Positions 12,243 to 33,639 of a stretch of 64,000 nt of DNA are shown in pieces. The position numbers and the translations under genes are program-made. The notes under the pieces are model-generated. The model did no database searches and was not told the DNA's origin. It saw nothing but the letters and a program-made list of their open reading frames with translations. Each line of letters begins with the position of its first letter. The first letter of the stretch is position 1. Origin of the DNA: Taeniopygia guttata (taxonomy: Eukaryota > Chordata > Aves > Passeriformes > Estrildidae); assembly GCF_048771995.1 (NCBI RefSeq), contig NC_133063.1, positions 69,321,514 to 69,385,513 on the forward strand. Reading direction: 5' to 3'.

Positions 12243-12814
12243 AACAGAATCCAGTAATTTTCAGTTTTGCCTACAGCCAAGACATGGAAAAGTCTATGTC
12301 TGCAGAATATACCAGAGTATTAGTATCAATGCAATAGCAGATATATTCATAGAAATAGCTTTCCATATGCCTTCTGCTCTCTAGCCTTCTTTTGCAAACA
12401 GACTGAAGATAAAAGCAAGGAGCAATTTTGTCCCATATGCAAATTGAAGATAAAAACTATAAATTTCTGCTCCATCTGGTTAAATTTGACTGATACGCCA
12501 GGATAGGGTAAGTAAACACTACCTCCTCTTTAATAATTAGTTAAATATTAAGGGAAACTTAAAGGAAAACAAGTGACTTCAGGTTGTTTTTTAACTGAAT
12601 GTTGTGTGCAAGGGTAGTAAGGGCAATGTAGCACAGTGACTTGCAACTGCTACCCTTAGCAGTGGAGCCATTGATCTAAAAAACTTACACAGTAGAAGTT
12701 AATTTTTAAGTTTCTATGGGGATAAAACTAGATGGTGCAGAAATAAGTGTCAAATGTTAAGGAGATTCCCTCCCCCTGCTCTTTCTGGTTCACAGAAATT
12801 TATGTGTGCTGGTG

Positions 12815-14302
12815 AGAAAAAAAATTGACTGTTTTTTATTGAAATCAAAATATAAGAGTACAAACAGCTAACCAGGGTTTCTCACTGTAATATGTAGACA
12901 TTTCATCAAGAGGACAGTACAAGTGGTCCACCTTCCTGCCAAGCTTTCTTTAAATGAAAGAAAAACTGATCGTAGTGGTAGCTGCTCCTAATATTGTTGG
13001 TTTATGGTAAGGGGAAAATACCAAAAATTCTACAATGACCATCTCTTTTTAGACTCAAATGTGTCTCAATATTCATAATGCTAAAACTGGATGTGCAGAT
13101 GCAGTCCAAGGTATGTCAGCAGACCAGCTCTGTAGCTGTTTACAGTCACTGCTAAAGGAGATTGGAACCTGCATTACTCGGACACAGCTACTTCAGACAT
13201 TATCTAGACAGAGTTATTTGTTCCTCAGATTTTGCTGACTCTTGAAGCTCCCACCCTGATGAGCATTAAAAAACGGCTGGGAGGATTCATTGAAAAATAG
13301 CAGTGTCTGCAGTCCCTGGGCTGTTAAAAAGTGTGGACTGTGGGAGTCTGTATTTCCAGTTATCTAGTGGATAAACACAAGAGCTGGTCAGAGACAAGAA
13401 TCTCATGAAAACCAGTCCAGTTGCTACAATAAAAATTGCTACAGTAATATGCCAAAGTTAATATTTTGACCACTGGAAATCATGTCAGTGGCATCAGTGA
13501 GCACTTGTTCTCAAAGATAGTACAAAAGACATTCACTGGTTGAGATCATCTAACTACAGGTTTACCAGATTACACAATCTGTTCACTATCTACTGTCTTT
13601 TTACTGATTAAGTCTTGCAGGGTTGCACAAATACAGAGGTTTTACCAAATGTTTTACACATCACTGAAACTCCATTTCCCATGCCTGCAAAATAGTTGCT
13701 CTGAGGGCAGAAATATAAACGTTATAATTGCTTAGATAATTTGCCCCGGTACTAAGTGTAATTTATGGTGAACAAAATCAAGTCAAATCTGTGTAAGCAA
13801 AATAGAAACTAACCTTTCCATAAGATAAATTCCCATACATACGAGCTCTTGTCTGAAATGGTTCTTTGCAGATCAGTAGTCATTCTTCTTCACAGCTGCT
13901 GGCTAGCTCCAGCTAGGCACATGTTCAAGGAATGTGCTTGCATGTTCCTGTCATTGCTTCATTGAGTAAATTAATCAATGTGCTTTCTAATTAAGCTGCA
14001 TTCTGAAATGTTTCCTTCACCAATCAATATTGCAAATGTATTTTCCAAATAAGAAACACAAGAAAATTAGCTTTTGTTAAAGACAGTTACTGTATTTTTA
14101 AAATTAGGTATATTTAGTATAAAAAAATACAGCATTGAAGTGGTAACCACAGGCAACAAAATTTTACCATAGTGTAAGTTAAGGGCAGCATAGGACTTAA
14201 ATTATTGATGAGTCTGGTAGACTACTTGGACAAATCCTTGATTGATGAATCTCATGTAATTGGGAGTGAGCTATGAAAGATGAGCAGAAGTTTGACCTAT
14301 TT
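12815..14302 (-). other. AK3: AK3 3'UTR and poly(A) signal
   Basis: Downstream of the AK3 stop on the minus strand about 1.46 kb of non-coding sequence leads to an AATAAA (plus-strand TTTATT, 12835-12840). The transcript end is placed about 20 bp beyond it. No repeat is recognised within the UTR. Confidence 0.6.
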
Positions 14303-24760
<10,458 letters not shown>

Positions 24761-24778
24761 GCAGGAAGGAAAGATCCT

Positions 24779-24786
24779 TTACGTAA
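24779..24786. promoter_or_regulatory. TTACGTAA bZIP palindrome upstream of AK3
   Basis: A perfect 8-bp palindrome about 180 bp upstream of the AK3 start codon. TTACGTAA is a high-affinity site for PAR-bZIP (DBP/HLF/TEF), NFIL3 and C/EBP-type factors. A chance occurrence is possible for one 8-mer, so the regulatory role is inference. Confidence 0.35.
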
Positions 24787-24979
24787 GTGCACGGGGGGAG
24801 GGAGGGATAAATTAACAGCGATAATAAAAACATCAGTGAAGCAAACTGCATCTCAGAAGGTCGCATCAGAGCGCATTTAGGCATCGCTGTTCAAACCGGC
24901 CCTGACAGCTCCTCCGCAACCCTCTGCCCAGGAGGCCCATTTTGGCTGCTCCCTAAGCCGTCAGCCCCTGCCCCTTCTC

Positions 24980-25155
24980 AGACACAAAGAGTCGTTTGGT
25001 TTGGAAAAGACCTTAAGAGTCACCGAGCCCAACAAGTAATCCAGCTTTGCCAGTCCATCCCTAAGCCATGCCCCAAAATGACACAAGCTCACCTTTTAAA
25101 TATCCCCAGAAATGGTGACCACCACTTCCCTGAATTATCATGAGAATTTCCCAAA
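24980..25155 (-). mobile_element. CR1 LINE 3' fragment
   Basis: The plus strand reads GGTTTGGAAAAGACCTTAAG, then CCCAACAAGTAATCC, and later GGTGACCACCACTTCCCTG, the reverse complement of a diverged CR1 3' end. The homology fades near 25155. Confidence 0.85.
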
Positions 25156-27390
25156 CTGAACTGGGACATGGCTCCTTACCTGGCTATCACCAAATGTCTG
25201 CTTGGCTGCTGTAATATCCCATTGCAGTCACTGCCCTGCCCAGGTGCCCTGAGGCTGTGGCTGACTGCTGTGCTCCTTCACCCTCATGCTCAGCCTTGCT
25301 CTTGCTGGTCTCTCACAAATAAGCTCCCACTGTGTAGCAGCAGGCAGCTGCATTTTTAATGAGCTATGCCTGAGTTTTGTTTATGATACTTGAATGTGAA
25401 CAACTGCAGGTTGTCCTTGCTCTGAGTAGTGTTCTTCCAAATACGAATCTATCCTTTCCCACAGATATGATTTGGTGATCTTCAGCTACACCAGAATGCA
25501 ATATTTTGGCCAAAACATTAGATTGTCCCATTTCCTGAGCGTTCACAGTCATGTCCACAGCAGGAGAAGTAAGTCTTCCTGCTCAAGGTTCTGGAGATGC
25601 TAATGGATCTAAATCACTGTACCAGAAAAGTCACAGTGAAAAAGCGAACAGAAAGCAGAACTAGAGTCAAAATATCAACGAAATTCAGCTTCCTGTTTTA
25701 AAACATTGTTTCATCTCAATAATTTCACAGTGAAACAAGTAAAGTCAAAAGAAAATATTCTAATGGCTTTTTGGTACTTTGAAACAGTAAAGAAATAGGA
25801 ATTCAGCCCCAAAACTCCCCAGTCAACAAAATTAATTGCCTTAACAATTGAGTAGGATGGCACTGGTTTAGCTCATAGAGCTCACTAGGAGCATAAGTCT
25901 CATTACACTGAGAAATGTGAACCTTCATAAATGAACATAATAGTACCTCTATTCCAGATTGTACTAGGACAGAAAGAGTTAAACGTTCAGAGCTTTAGCA
26001 GCGTTCCCAGGGCAACACCTCAGTCTGCCAAAGCACCACAGTCTTAAACAAAATTTGGCAGCAAAGGCCATTTAAATGTTAGAAGCCACACTGTTCATTT
26101 TAACCACTACACTTTAGAGACTTCTGAATGGCAGAAGTCCACAAAATGTGTTGATAAATCTTCCTAAAGCAAATATATAGGAAAACGGAAGGTAATGTAT
26201 GAAATACATATCCAGCAAATAACTAGACTTGTCAGAGAGATCATTAGCTCTAATCGCCAATACCAGCAATAACTTCCTGTTAAAAAGGAAGCCTGAGGTT
26301 TAGCCTGTCTACAGGCCTATCGAGCAGCCCAGAAATCCAGACAGGAAGGCTAAGACAATCCCTTTGTTAAAGACTATTTAGAAACCTCTCTGAACTTCAT
26401 AACAGATTCATGATGAAGGGGTGGAAAAGAATAGAAAGGCACTTCTCTCACACAGGTTCTTACGAACCTATGGCCTTTGCAGAACAGAAACGGGTACTTA
26501 GATTACAGAAAATATGTAGTAAAAGAAATTATTGTACCCATTTCCTTCACTATCTTTCCTGAAGTCCAAACCTTACTGTAGTAGTTTGTGAGTAGTTGTG
26601 ACATACTCAGAAGTGGAAAAGGAAATAACAGAAGAAATGGTGTCAATTGTTCACTAGTTTGTATACAAGCCTTTACACATCTATTCTGTATTTAGAGACA
26701 TGCAAGTGTTTTTTTTGGCAGCCTTATTATGATATTTGGAAACATCATCTTCATTCAGACTTAATTATTCACATCTTAACAGAGTAGTCAATGTTTATGT
26801 AACACAACTTGTACTATATACTGATTAATCTTTTTCACACATGTAGCCTACGGGTATAAATTAAAAAGTTAACTCTTGCTTAGTGAATATAGAAGTAACC
26901 CTCCTGGTGACTGACCAGTAACCAAAATCTTGTTGCAAACAAATCAAAATGTTCTAACCAATAAATAATTTTTCATATTACTCACCATTTATTTCAAACA
27001 TAAGAAACATTTGAAGAGGCTTTTTAAGCCTTAAACCATCAAAAGAGTTTATGTCAGGTATGCTCCTTGGAGATCTAAACCCTTTCATCTGAGTTTGACA
27101 CAGAATTCTTTTAGTACTGTTGAGTAACTACTTCCCAAGTGTTGTACTTTGTATCAAAATTAAATGGTTACTTACATGAGGAACGGGTCATAGCACACTG
27201 ACAGGCAGGACATCTGACATGGTCTTCCACATAGTTTTTGTACCTCATTTGGTGGAGAGGTGGACAATCTGATGGGTGTAAATCTGACTGGAATAGAAGT
27301 GTAGTGCTTAGTGTTTTGTACCCTAGCAAAATCTGTTAATGAGCATGTTTTTCCAGGGCCTGTACTGACACCTTGTTTTGTCTAGTGTCT
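25156..27390. other. Intergenic DNA between AK3 and RCL1, part 1
   Basis: AT-rich sequence without recognisable exons, RNA genes or repeats. Short open frames here lack splice context and similarity. Confidence 0.5.
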
Positions 27391-27394
27391 GTGA

Positions 27395-28140
27395 ATAGCC
27401 CCTGCAGAAGAGAGAGAACACACCCTCGTCAATTTTGTCAGTAACACCAAACCATGTGGCCTGAGCACATGGACTTAGGGGCAGGAGGTGGAGCTCTGCA
27501 AGAGCAGGTGGGGAAAGGGGCCAAGCAGGACCCTGACAAAATTCAGAAAAGGCAGGTACAAAGTTCTGCATCCAGGACACTCCAACTACTTCCAACAGTG
27601 CAGGCTGAGAACTGACCAGCAAGGCATAAACTCTGCTGGAGAAGACTGGGGAGAACTGGTCTACAGCCAGCTAAGCACCATCCACCACTAAGTATGTGGC
27701 CACTAACATCCTGAGCCATATTAAGAGGAGGGTAGCCACTACATCAGGGAAAACAGTTATCTCTTCCTATTAGGCACTTCTCAGGCCACATCTGTGTACT
27801 GTGGCCAGTACTGGGCCCTCCAGTACAAAACAGTCATTGATCAGCTGGGACAGATTTAGCAGGAAATGACCAAGATGATCGGGGGATGGAGAAGAGACAC
27901 AGCCACAGACAGATGGAACCATGCTTGTTCAGACTGGAGACGAGAAGGGTCCAGGAGTACCTAATAGCAGCCTTCTAGCACCCGTGAGAAGGTTACTGAG
28001 AAGGCAGGGACAGGCTGCTAACATGAGTGGCAGGACTCAGTACATCAGGCAGGGCAATCTAAGTATTAGTAGACTCAGGTCCCTGAGGTTTTTAAGACCC
28101 AACTGGATGAAGTCCTGAGCAACCCAGTCTGATCTTGCTT
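27395..28140 (+). mobile_element. Old, diverged CR1 LINE fragment
   Basis: Scattered but collinear matches to CR1 ORF2 and 3' sequence: CTGACAAAATTCAGAAAAGG, then AAAGTTCTGCATCCAGGAC, GCCAGTACTGGGCCCTCC, AGACTGGAGACGAGAAGGG and a terminal CCCAACTGGATGAAGTCCTG block. Divergence is much higher than in the other CR1 copies, pointing to an old insertion. Confidence 0.65.
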
Positions 28141-31090
28141 TGGTCCACAGATTAGGCTACAGATGTAGATTCCAACTTGGATAAGGCTGTGGTGCTGTAT
28201 TTGCAAATAAGATACCTCATTAATAATGTTATTTTAAACAATGCACGAAATACTTATCCAGTGAAGGCTAACATATATACACAACACAGCTGAAAATTCT
28301 CCCTCAAAAAATTTATACCATCAAGAACACTTGAGAAGCAGATTTTTATTTTTTTATTAGATATAGGTTGAAATACGTAGAATGAAATGTTGCTGTTGAA
28401 CTGTTTCCTTTAAAGTAGCAAAAACATAACTCTTTACAAACCAAAAATGTGGAGCTGTTATGCGTGATTCTTTATTTGGATTTAAATAGTGTTTTATTGC
28501 AAAGAGAGATATAACACTATATTTTTTGTGGGGTCACTTCTACCTTTATTAAAAAGCCTAATGAATTATTCCTACCAGATGGCTGAGTATAGCAAATTGA
28601 CACTTATACATAGCATGGGTTGTTCCAAAACTCTAAGTTTCCTAGGAAATGTGTATTCTTCAGACGGAAATTCATTGCTTGTGCAAGCTTGTGTACACTC
28701 AAAACTTTATTTATTACAAAGATGAAACACATCTGAGTTTACTACATATAATACCTTCCACATATATTAGACAGTTTCTTTGTCTTTTTTGCTAAAACAG
28801 TTGTGTCCAGCTCCAGATCTGCATCCAAGGAAAGAAACAATAAATACAAGAAAAATAAATTAGCCACAAAAAACTTGTCAAAACTTCTCTTACAATTAAA
28901 AGAAGCAAACCAAAGCTGCAAGCAGATCAAAGAACATTCAGACAGTGCAAATCTGACTAGCTTCTGTACTGATGCCTTGGAAACTCAGTACAAGGCTTAT
29001 GTCCTGTTACAAGCAATGGCAAAACTTCATTGGAGTCACAAGCTGATAATAATCTAATTCAGAATTTAAATTATTTGGAAAACATTTCTGTTGTCTCAGT
29101 GGTTCTTTTGAGCTGTATTTGGAGTTTGTAATCTTAGTCCTATCAAAAGAACTCATCACAGATTGTTTAGATATCCCTCAGAATAAAATTAATAAAATAA
29201 ATAGAAAAATAAATTAAGTTCAAGTAAAAGAGAAGTTACATACCTGGGTTTCCGAGACTGTGTGAAAAGTCTTAGGAGATATGTAAACTAACAGAAATTC
29301 AGAGAAAAGTGTTATCTTTTTGCATTCTTAGAGCCCCCATACATTAGTAGAAGACAGATCTCTTTTGGAAGTTTCTGTAATAACCTTTTCTGCATTATTT
29401 ATCTCAAGTGATTAAACTATCAGGAGATTTTTGTGTTCTCCAACCACTGGTTAAATGAAAGCTAACATTTTCCTGAGTACTAAGGTAAGCCAGTAATAGC
29501 TTTACATTTTGAGGTTAAATTGTAACAGCTGCCCAGATCATGACATGTATATACCTCTGAGCTGCCACTCAGCCTCTCTATGCCACCTCTAGGCAGCTGA
29601 TAAAAATTATTTTCCTGAACTAGAAATCCTCGGACTTCTAGCACAACAAGCTACGAGCATTCCCAGGGAGACAAAACCCCCCCTTTTATGTCACTTGGTA
29701 TTTTTATGACGGATGGAGCTTTCATTACAGTGATACTTACATTATACCAGCACAGTACATATACCAGTGACTTTTTTACTGTAGAAGTAAATAAGAAGTA
29801 TCTTATTTCAGTTACATGAGAAAATTCTGACTGCCAATGGAATCATTTTTAGGGAAGACTGTTTTCTTGTTTTGTTTTCCCAGTTTTGTTTTCCCATGCC
29901 TTGACATAAAGCAGATACTTGCAAATTGTTAACAGATGATAGCAAGTAATTGGAAGTCACAGAACAAGGACAGGATGGACAGAACTAAAAATACATGTGT
30001 GGGAGCACAGGGGAATACACAAAGGAAGAGAAATGAACCACAGAAGAGAGTTCATTAAAAGTAGGCACCATTGACTATTTTCAATGTAAATCTATGACAC
30101 AGAGTTCAGACAATGCAGTGAAAAACATAGACCCAGAACCTGAAAGGCTTTTACATAGCTGTCTTCACAGAAGAAGACACTCAATTTCAGTAGGGAGTGT
30201 TTATCCTTTATCACATGCCGTATCCACAACCTCACTGCAAACTGTTATTTAAGTACTACTCTGAAATTATGTCTAAAAGGCCTGTGAATGAAGGAAATGA
30301 AAGAAGACAAAGATGTTCCCTGAAAATAAGAAACAATAAGTGCCAGACTTCTTCTCCATTAATCATGAAGTTTAGCACTGTTTGTTCTGGAATTCCAAAA
30401 TACCCTCCAAACTCTGAAACCCAAAGGAATTATGCAGAGACTTGACTGAATTTAATTTCTTGTAAGAAGGAAAACAAACAACTGATTTATCAAGGAAGTT
30501 TTAAGAATTTTTGTGAAGTTTGGACATAGATTTATTAGCTCTGAGAAAATATATATGTTCTTTACCTTCCTTACACTCAGTTTTCTCTTTGTTCTGCTCA
30601 GTGCACAACAGAAAATAATTTCAGCTGCCCAAGCTCCACGGTATTTTCTGTTATATTCTAGATCAAAGCTGCAACTGGCAACTAATTTCTTACACACAGA
30701 AAACTACAATTCTTTGATTCCACAAAACTGTCTATGACAAAACTCTCTTTTTCTAAAAATACAGAGAGGTTCATCTGCATATGAACCTAGCTCTAGATAT
30801 TTTTGCCCATATCTCAGAAATCTTGGGCATCGCATATGTGAACTAATGTTGTTTAACTGCTGTCATTTTTTTGATCCTCATTTTCCACAAATTTCTCAAC
30901 ATGCTTCCTTTTAAAAAATTTCTTAGGCTTTATTTCCACATAGATGTGGTCTTCTGATTTTAGATGTATGATTTTTCTGGGTTTGATTTTTTGCCTTAGC
31001 ACCTGGGTCTGGGAAATCCACAACATCTGTACAGTCTGCATTGTAAATGGATTAAGTGGAGAAAAAAATCTGGGATACTAGTATGTGAAA
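28141..31090. other. Intergenic DNA between AK3 and RCL1, part 2
   Basis: AT-rich. No repeat family is recognised. One minus-strand open frame (30853-31041) is listed separately because its product has an unusual but non-repetitive composition. Confidence 0.5.
30853..31041 (-). other. Unassigned small open reading frame
   Basis: Sixty-two codons from an ATG to a stop, rich in Lys, Ile, Glu and Val, with a basic stretch (KPKKFFKRKHVEKF) and an acidic tail (ENEDQKNDSS). Unlike neighbouring shadow frames it is not low-complexity. I do not recognise it. It could be the last exon of an unknown minus-strand transcript, a relic of a processed copy, or chance in AT-rich DNA. No function is proposed. 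Confidence 0.15.
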
Positions 31091-31094
31091 AATT

Positions 31095-31500
31095 GGACTT
31101 GAGCATAAAGAGCAGTGTGTCCAGATGTGTGCCCAGTGTGTCAAGGGGCATGATTGCCCTTTTCTACTCCATGCTTGTGAGACCCCAACTGGATTTCTGC
31201 ATCCAGCTATGGAGTTCTCAGCTCAGGAAAGACAAGAGGACAGTCTTAAGCTGTGCCAGGGAACATTTAGGTTGGACATTAGGAGGAATCTCTTCACAGA
31301 AAGGCTGATTGGGCATTGGAATATACTGCCCAGGGAGGTTGTGGAGTTACTGTCCCTGGAGGTGTTTAAGAACAGACTGGATGTGGCACTCAGTGCCATG
31401 GTTGAGGCAACAACGTGATGTTTGGTCATAGATTGGACTTGATGATTTCAAAGGTGTTTTCCAGCCTAATCAGTTCTGTGATTCTGACTCTGTGGTTCTG
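31095..31500 (+). mobile_element. CR1 LINE 3' fragment with internal deletion
   Basis: CR1 ORF2 C-terminal sequence (TTGTGAGACCCCAACTGGA) passes abruptly, after AGGAAAGACAAGAGGACAG, into the 3' region (GGTTGGACATTAGGAGGAAT, CTGCCCAGGGAGGTTGTGG). It finishes with diverged terminal repeats (AGTTCTGTGATTCTGACTCTG), so an internal stretch of a few hundred bases is missing. Confidence 0.9.
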
Positions 31501-31980
31501 CAAGATGGACCTGATTCAGTCAGTCCAGATGTGGGCCACAAAAATGATTGGTGGGCTGGAATAATTTCTTCTTGAGGAAAGGCTGACAGAGCTGAGATTG
31601 GCCAGCCTGGAGAAGAGAGAGCCCTGGTGAGAGCTCATTGCTGTCTTTCAGTATTTAAGTGGGTTTATCAGAGAGAGAGAGGAAGAACTTTTACCAATAA
31701 GTAGTTACAGGATAAAGGGCAAGAGTTTTAAATGGAAAGAGGGTAGACTTACATTGGACATAAGGAAGAATTTTTCTACAGTGAAGGTGGTAAGGCACTG
31801 GCATAAATTGCCTACAGAAGTTGTGGATGCCCAATAGGGACCTGTAAGTGTTGAAGACCAGGTTGGATGGGGCTTTTAGCGACCTGGTCCATGGAAGGTG
31901 TCCCTGTCTATAGCATAAGGGTTGACTAGATGATCTTTAAAGATCCCTTCCAAACCAAATCATTCTGCTTTTCTGTGGTA
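31501..31980 (+). mobile_element. Second CR1 LINE 3' fragment, in tandem
   Basis: A separate CR1 copy follows immediately: GTCCAGATGTGGGCCACAAA, GGAAAGGCTGACAGAGCTGA, CATTGGACATAAGGAAGAAT, GACTAGATGATCTTTAAAGA. It ends at a diverged terminal repeat. It belongs to a different subfamily from the copy just upstream, judging by its 3' end, so this is two insertions and not a duplication. Confidence 0.9.
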
Positions 31981-32234
31981 CAAAGCTTGCAGAACAGTCC
32001 TTATGCATGTTGATCACAAAAGTCAGCAAGCAGCTAATAATAGGTGGCTTAGTTCCTTCAGTTTCTGTAAAGTGTGCCTATCATGGGTTAAAAAAAAAAA
32101 AAAGTTTTAGTCTCTGGAAAACAATTTAGTAAAATAAAAAGTGCTTATCATTTGTAAGGAAAACTGTCTGACCTTTTCTCTACAACTCTGGAAGGGGCTG
32201 TTGACTCTCCTAAGTGACAAAAGCCCTTGCAGAA

Positions 32235-33316
32235 AGAGGGATCTAAATAGAGCAGAGCACTGGGCAATCATCAATGACATGAAAATGACAAGTCAAAATG
32301 CCAGATTCTGCAACTGGGATAGAGAAATGCCAGACACAAGTCTAAACTGGGAGAGGGGCAGCTCTGGGGTTGCAGAGAGGGCTCTGGGAGTGCTGGTTGG
32401 CAGCAGGCTCTGTGGCAGCCAGCAGTGTGCCCTGGCAGCCAAGAGGGCAGCAAACCCCATCCTGAGTGCCTCAAACCCATCCTGAGTGCCTCAAACCCAT
32501 CCTGGCTGCAGCAAACCCATCCTGGCTGCAGCAAACACCATCCTGGCTGCAGCAAACACCATCCTGGCTGCAGCAAACCCCCTCCTGAGTGCCTCAAACC
32601 CATCCTGAGTGCCTCAAATCCCATCCTGAGTGCAGCAAACCCATCCTGGCTGCAGCAAACCCATCCTGAGTGCCTCAAACCCCATCCTGAGTGCCTCAAA
32701 CCCCATCCTGAGTGCAGCAAACCCATCCTGGCTGCAGCAAACCCACCCTGACCCATCCTGAGTGCAGCAAACCCATTCTGAGTGCAGCAACCTTGGCACT
32801 CTAAAGAGGTGACCACCCCTCTGTGTCCAGTGTTAGGGCAGGGCCTCCCCACGAGTGCTGGGTGCAGCTCTGGGCTCCACCATTCCAGAACCATGGGAAG
32901 GTCCTGGAAGGTGCCTGGAGAAGGGCAAGGCAGCTGGTGGAAGGACTGCACACCATGGTCTGTGAGGAGCTGCTGAGGGCTTTGGGCTTGTCTAGTTTGG
33001 AGTAAAGGAGGCTGAGGGGCAGCCTCCTTGCTCTCTACAGCTTCCTGAGGAGGGGAAGTGGAGAGGGAGGTGCTGATCTCTTCTCCCTGGGATCCAGTGA
33101 CAGGATGTGTGGGAACGGTTCAAAGCTGGGCAGGGAGGTTCAGACTTGCCATTAGGAAGCATTTCTTTATAATAAAGAGAGAGCCTGATGATGCCCTGAG
33201 ACTATCACTGTGTAAGGGGCATCTGGACAGAGCCCTTAAGAGCCTGCTTTACCTTTGGGTCAGCCCTGAAGTGAAGCATTGGGCTAAATTATTCTTGTAC
33301 ATCCCTTCCAAGTAGA
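32235..33316 (+). mobile_element. CR1 LINE fragment carrying a minisatellite
   Basis: CR1 ORF2 sequence (CTGGGAGAGGGGCAGCTCTG, TGCCCTGGCAGCCAAGAGG) leads into a 20-21 bp tandem array at 32450-32791. Normal CR1 sequence resumes with the GTGTTAGGGCAGGGCCTCCC segment and continues to the 3' part (AGGTTCAGACTTGCCATTAG, ATCCCTTCCAAGTAGACTAG). The array grew from a short CR1 segment of the type GCAAACCCCATCCTG. Confidence 0.85.
32450..32791. repeat. 20-21 bp minisatellite inside a CR1
   Basis: About sixteen full units plus one short 10-bp unit, all built on CAAACCCATCCTG followed by one of three endings: type A GAGTGCCT, type B GGCTGCAG, type C GAGTGCAG. The order is A A B B B B A A C B A A C B, short unit, C, C. 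The block A-A-C-B occurs twice in a row, an emerging higher-order repeat of about 82 bp. The 226-codon minus-strand open frame across it is a by-product of the array. Confidence 0.95.
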
Positions 33317-33386
33317 CTAGAAACTTCTTTTCATGGGCATGTAAATTTAGCCTGACAATTTACATTGTCACACCTTCAGTGTAATC

Positions 33387-33464
33387 GATGTTTCTCTTAA
33401 AATAAGAGACTGGAAGCTTTAGTCGGATGTTTCTCTTAAAATAAGAGACTGGAAGCTTTAGTCG
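33387..33464. repeat. Exact 39-bp tandem duplication
   Basis: Two identical 39-bp copies (33387-33425 and 33426-33464). Each contains the inverted repeat TCTCTTA-AAA-TAAGAGA. The pair lies about 490-560 bp upstream of the RCL1 start codon. Complete identity means a very recent duplication or ongoing homogenisation. Confidence 0.97.
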
Positions 33465-33639
33465 GTCTCCTCCTTAAGAACAGCAGGACTGTCATTATGC
33501 ACGCAGGCTGTCCCAAGGACCGCGAGCAGGACTCATTCCTCCGCCCGTTTTCCTTAAGGTAGCCAGGGATAAATCACTGAAAAGCACTGCCTAGGGAACA
33601 TGTTCCCAGGAACCGACTCATTTCGGTGTGGTGGCAGTA

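Noticed and set aside
32271-32951. 226-codon minus-strand frame rich in Gly, Leu, Gln and Met
   Set aside because: Follows the 20-21 bp minisatellite in a CR1; repetitive peptide with no similarity to a known protein.
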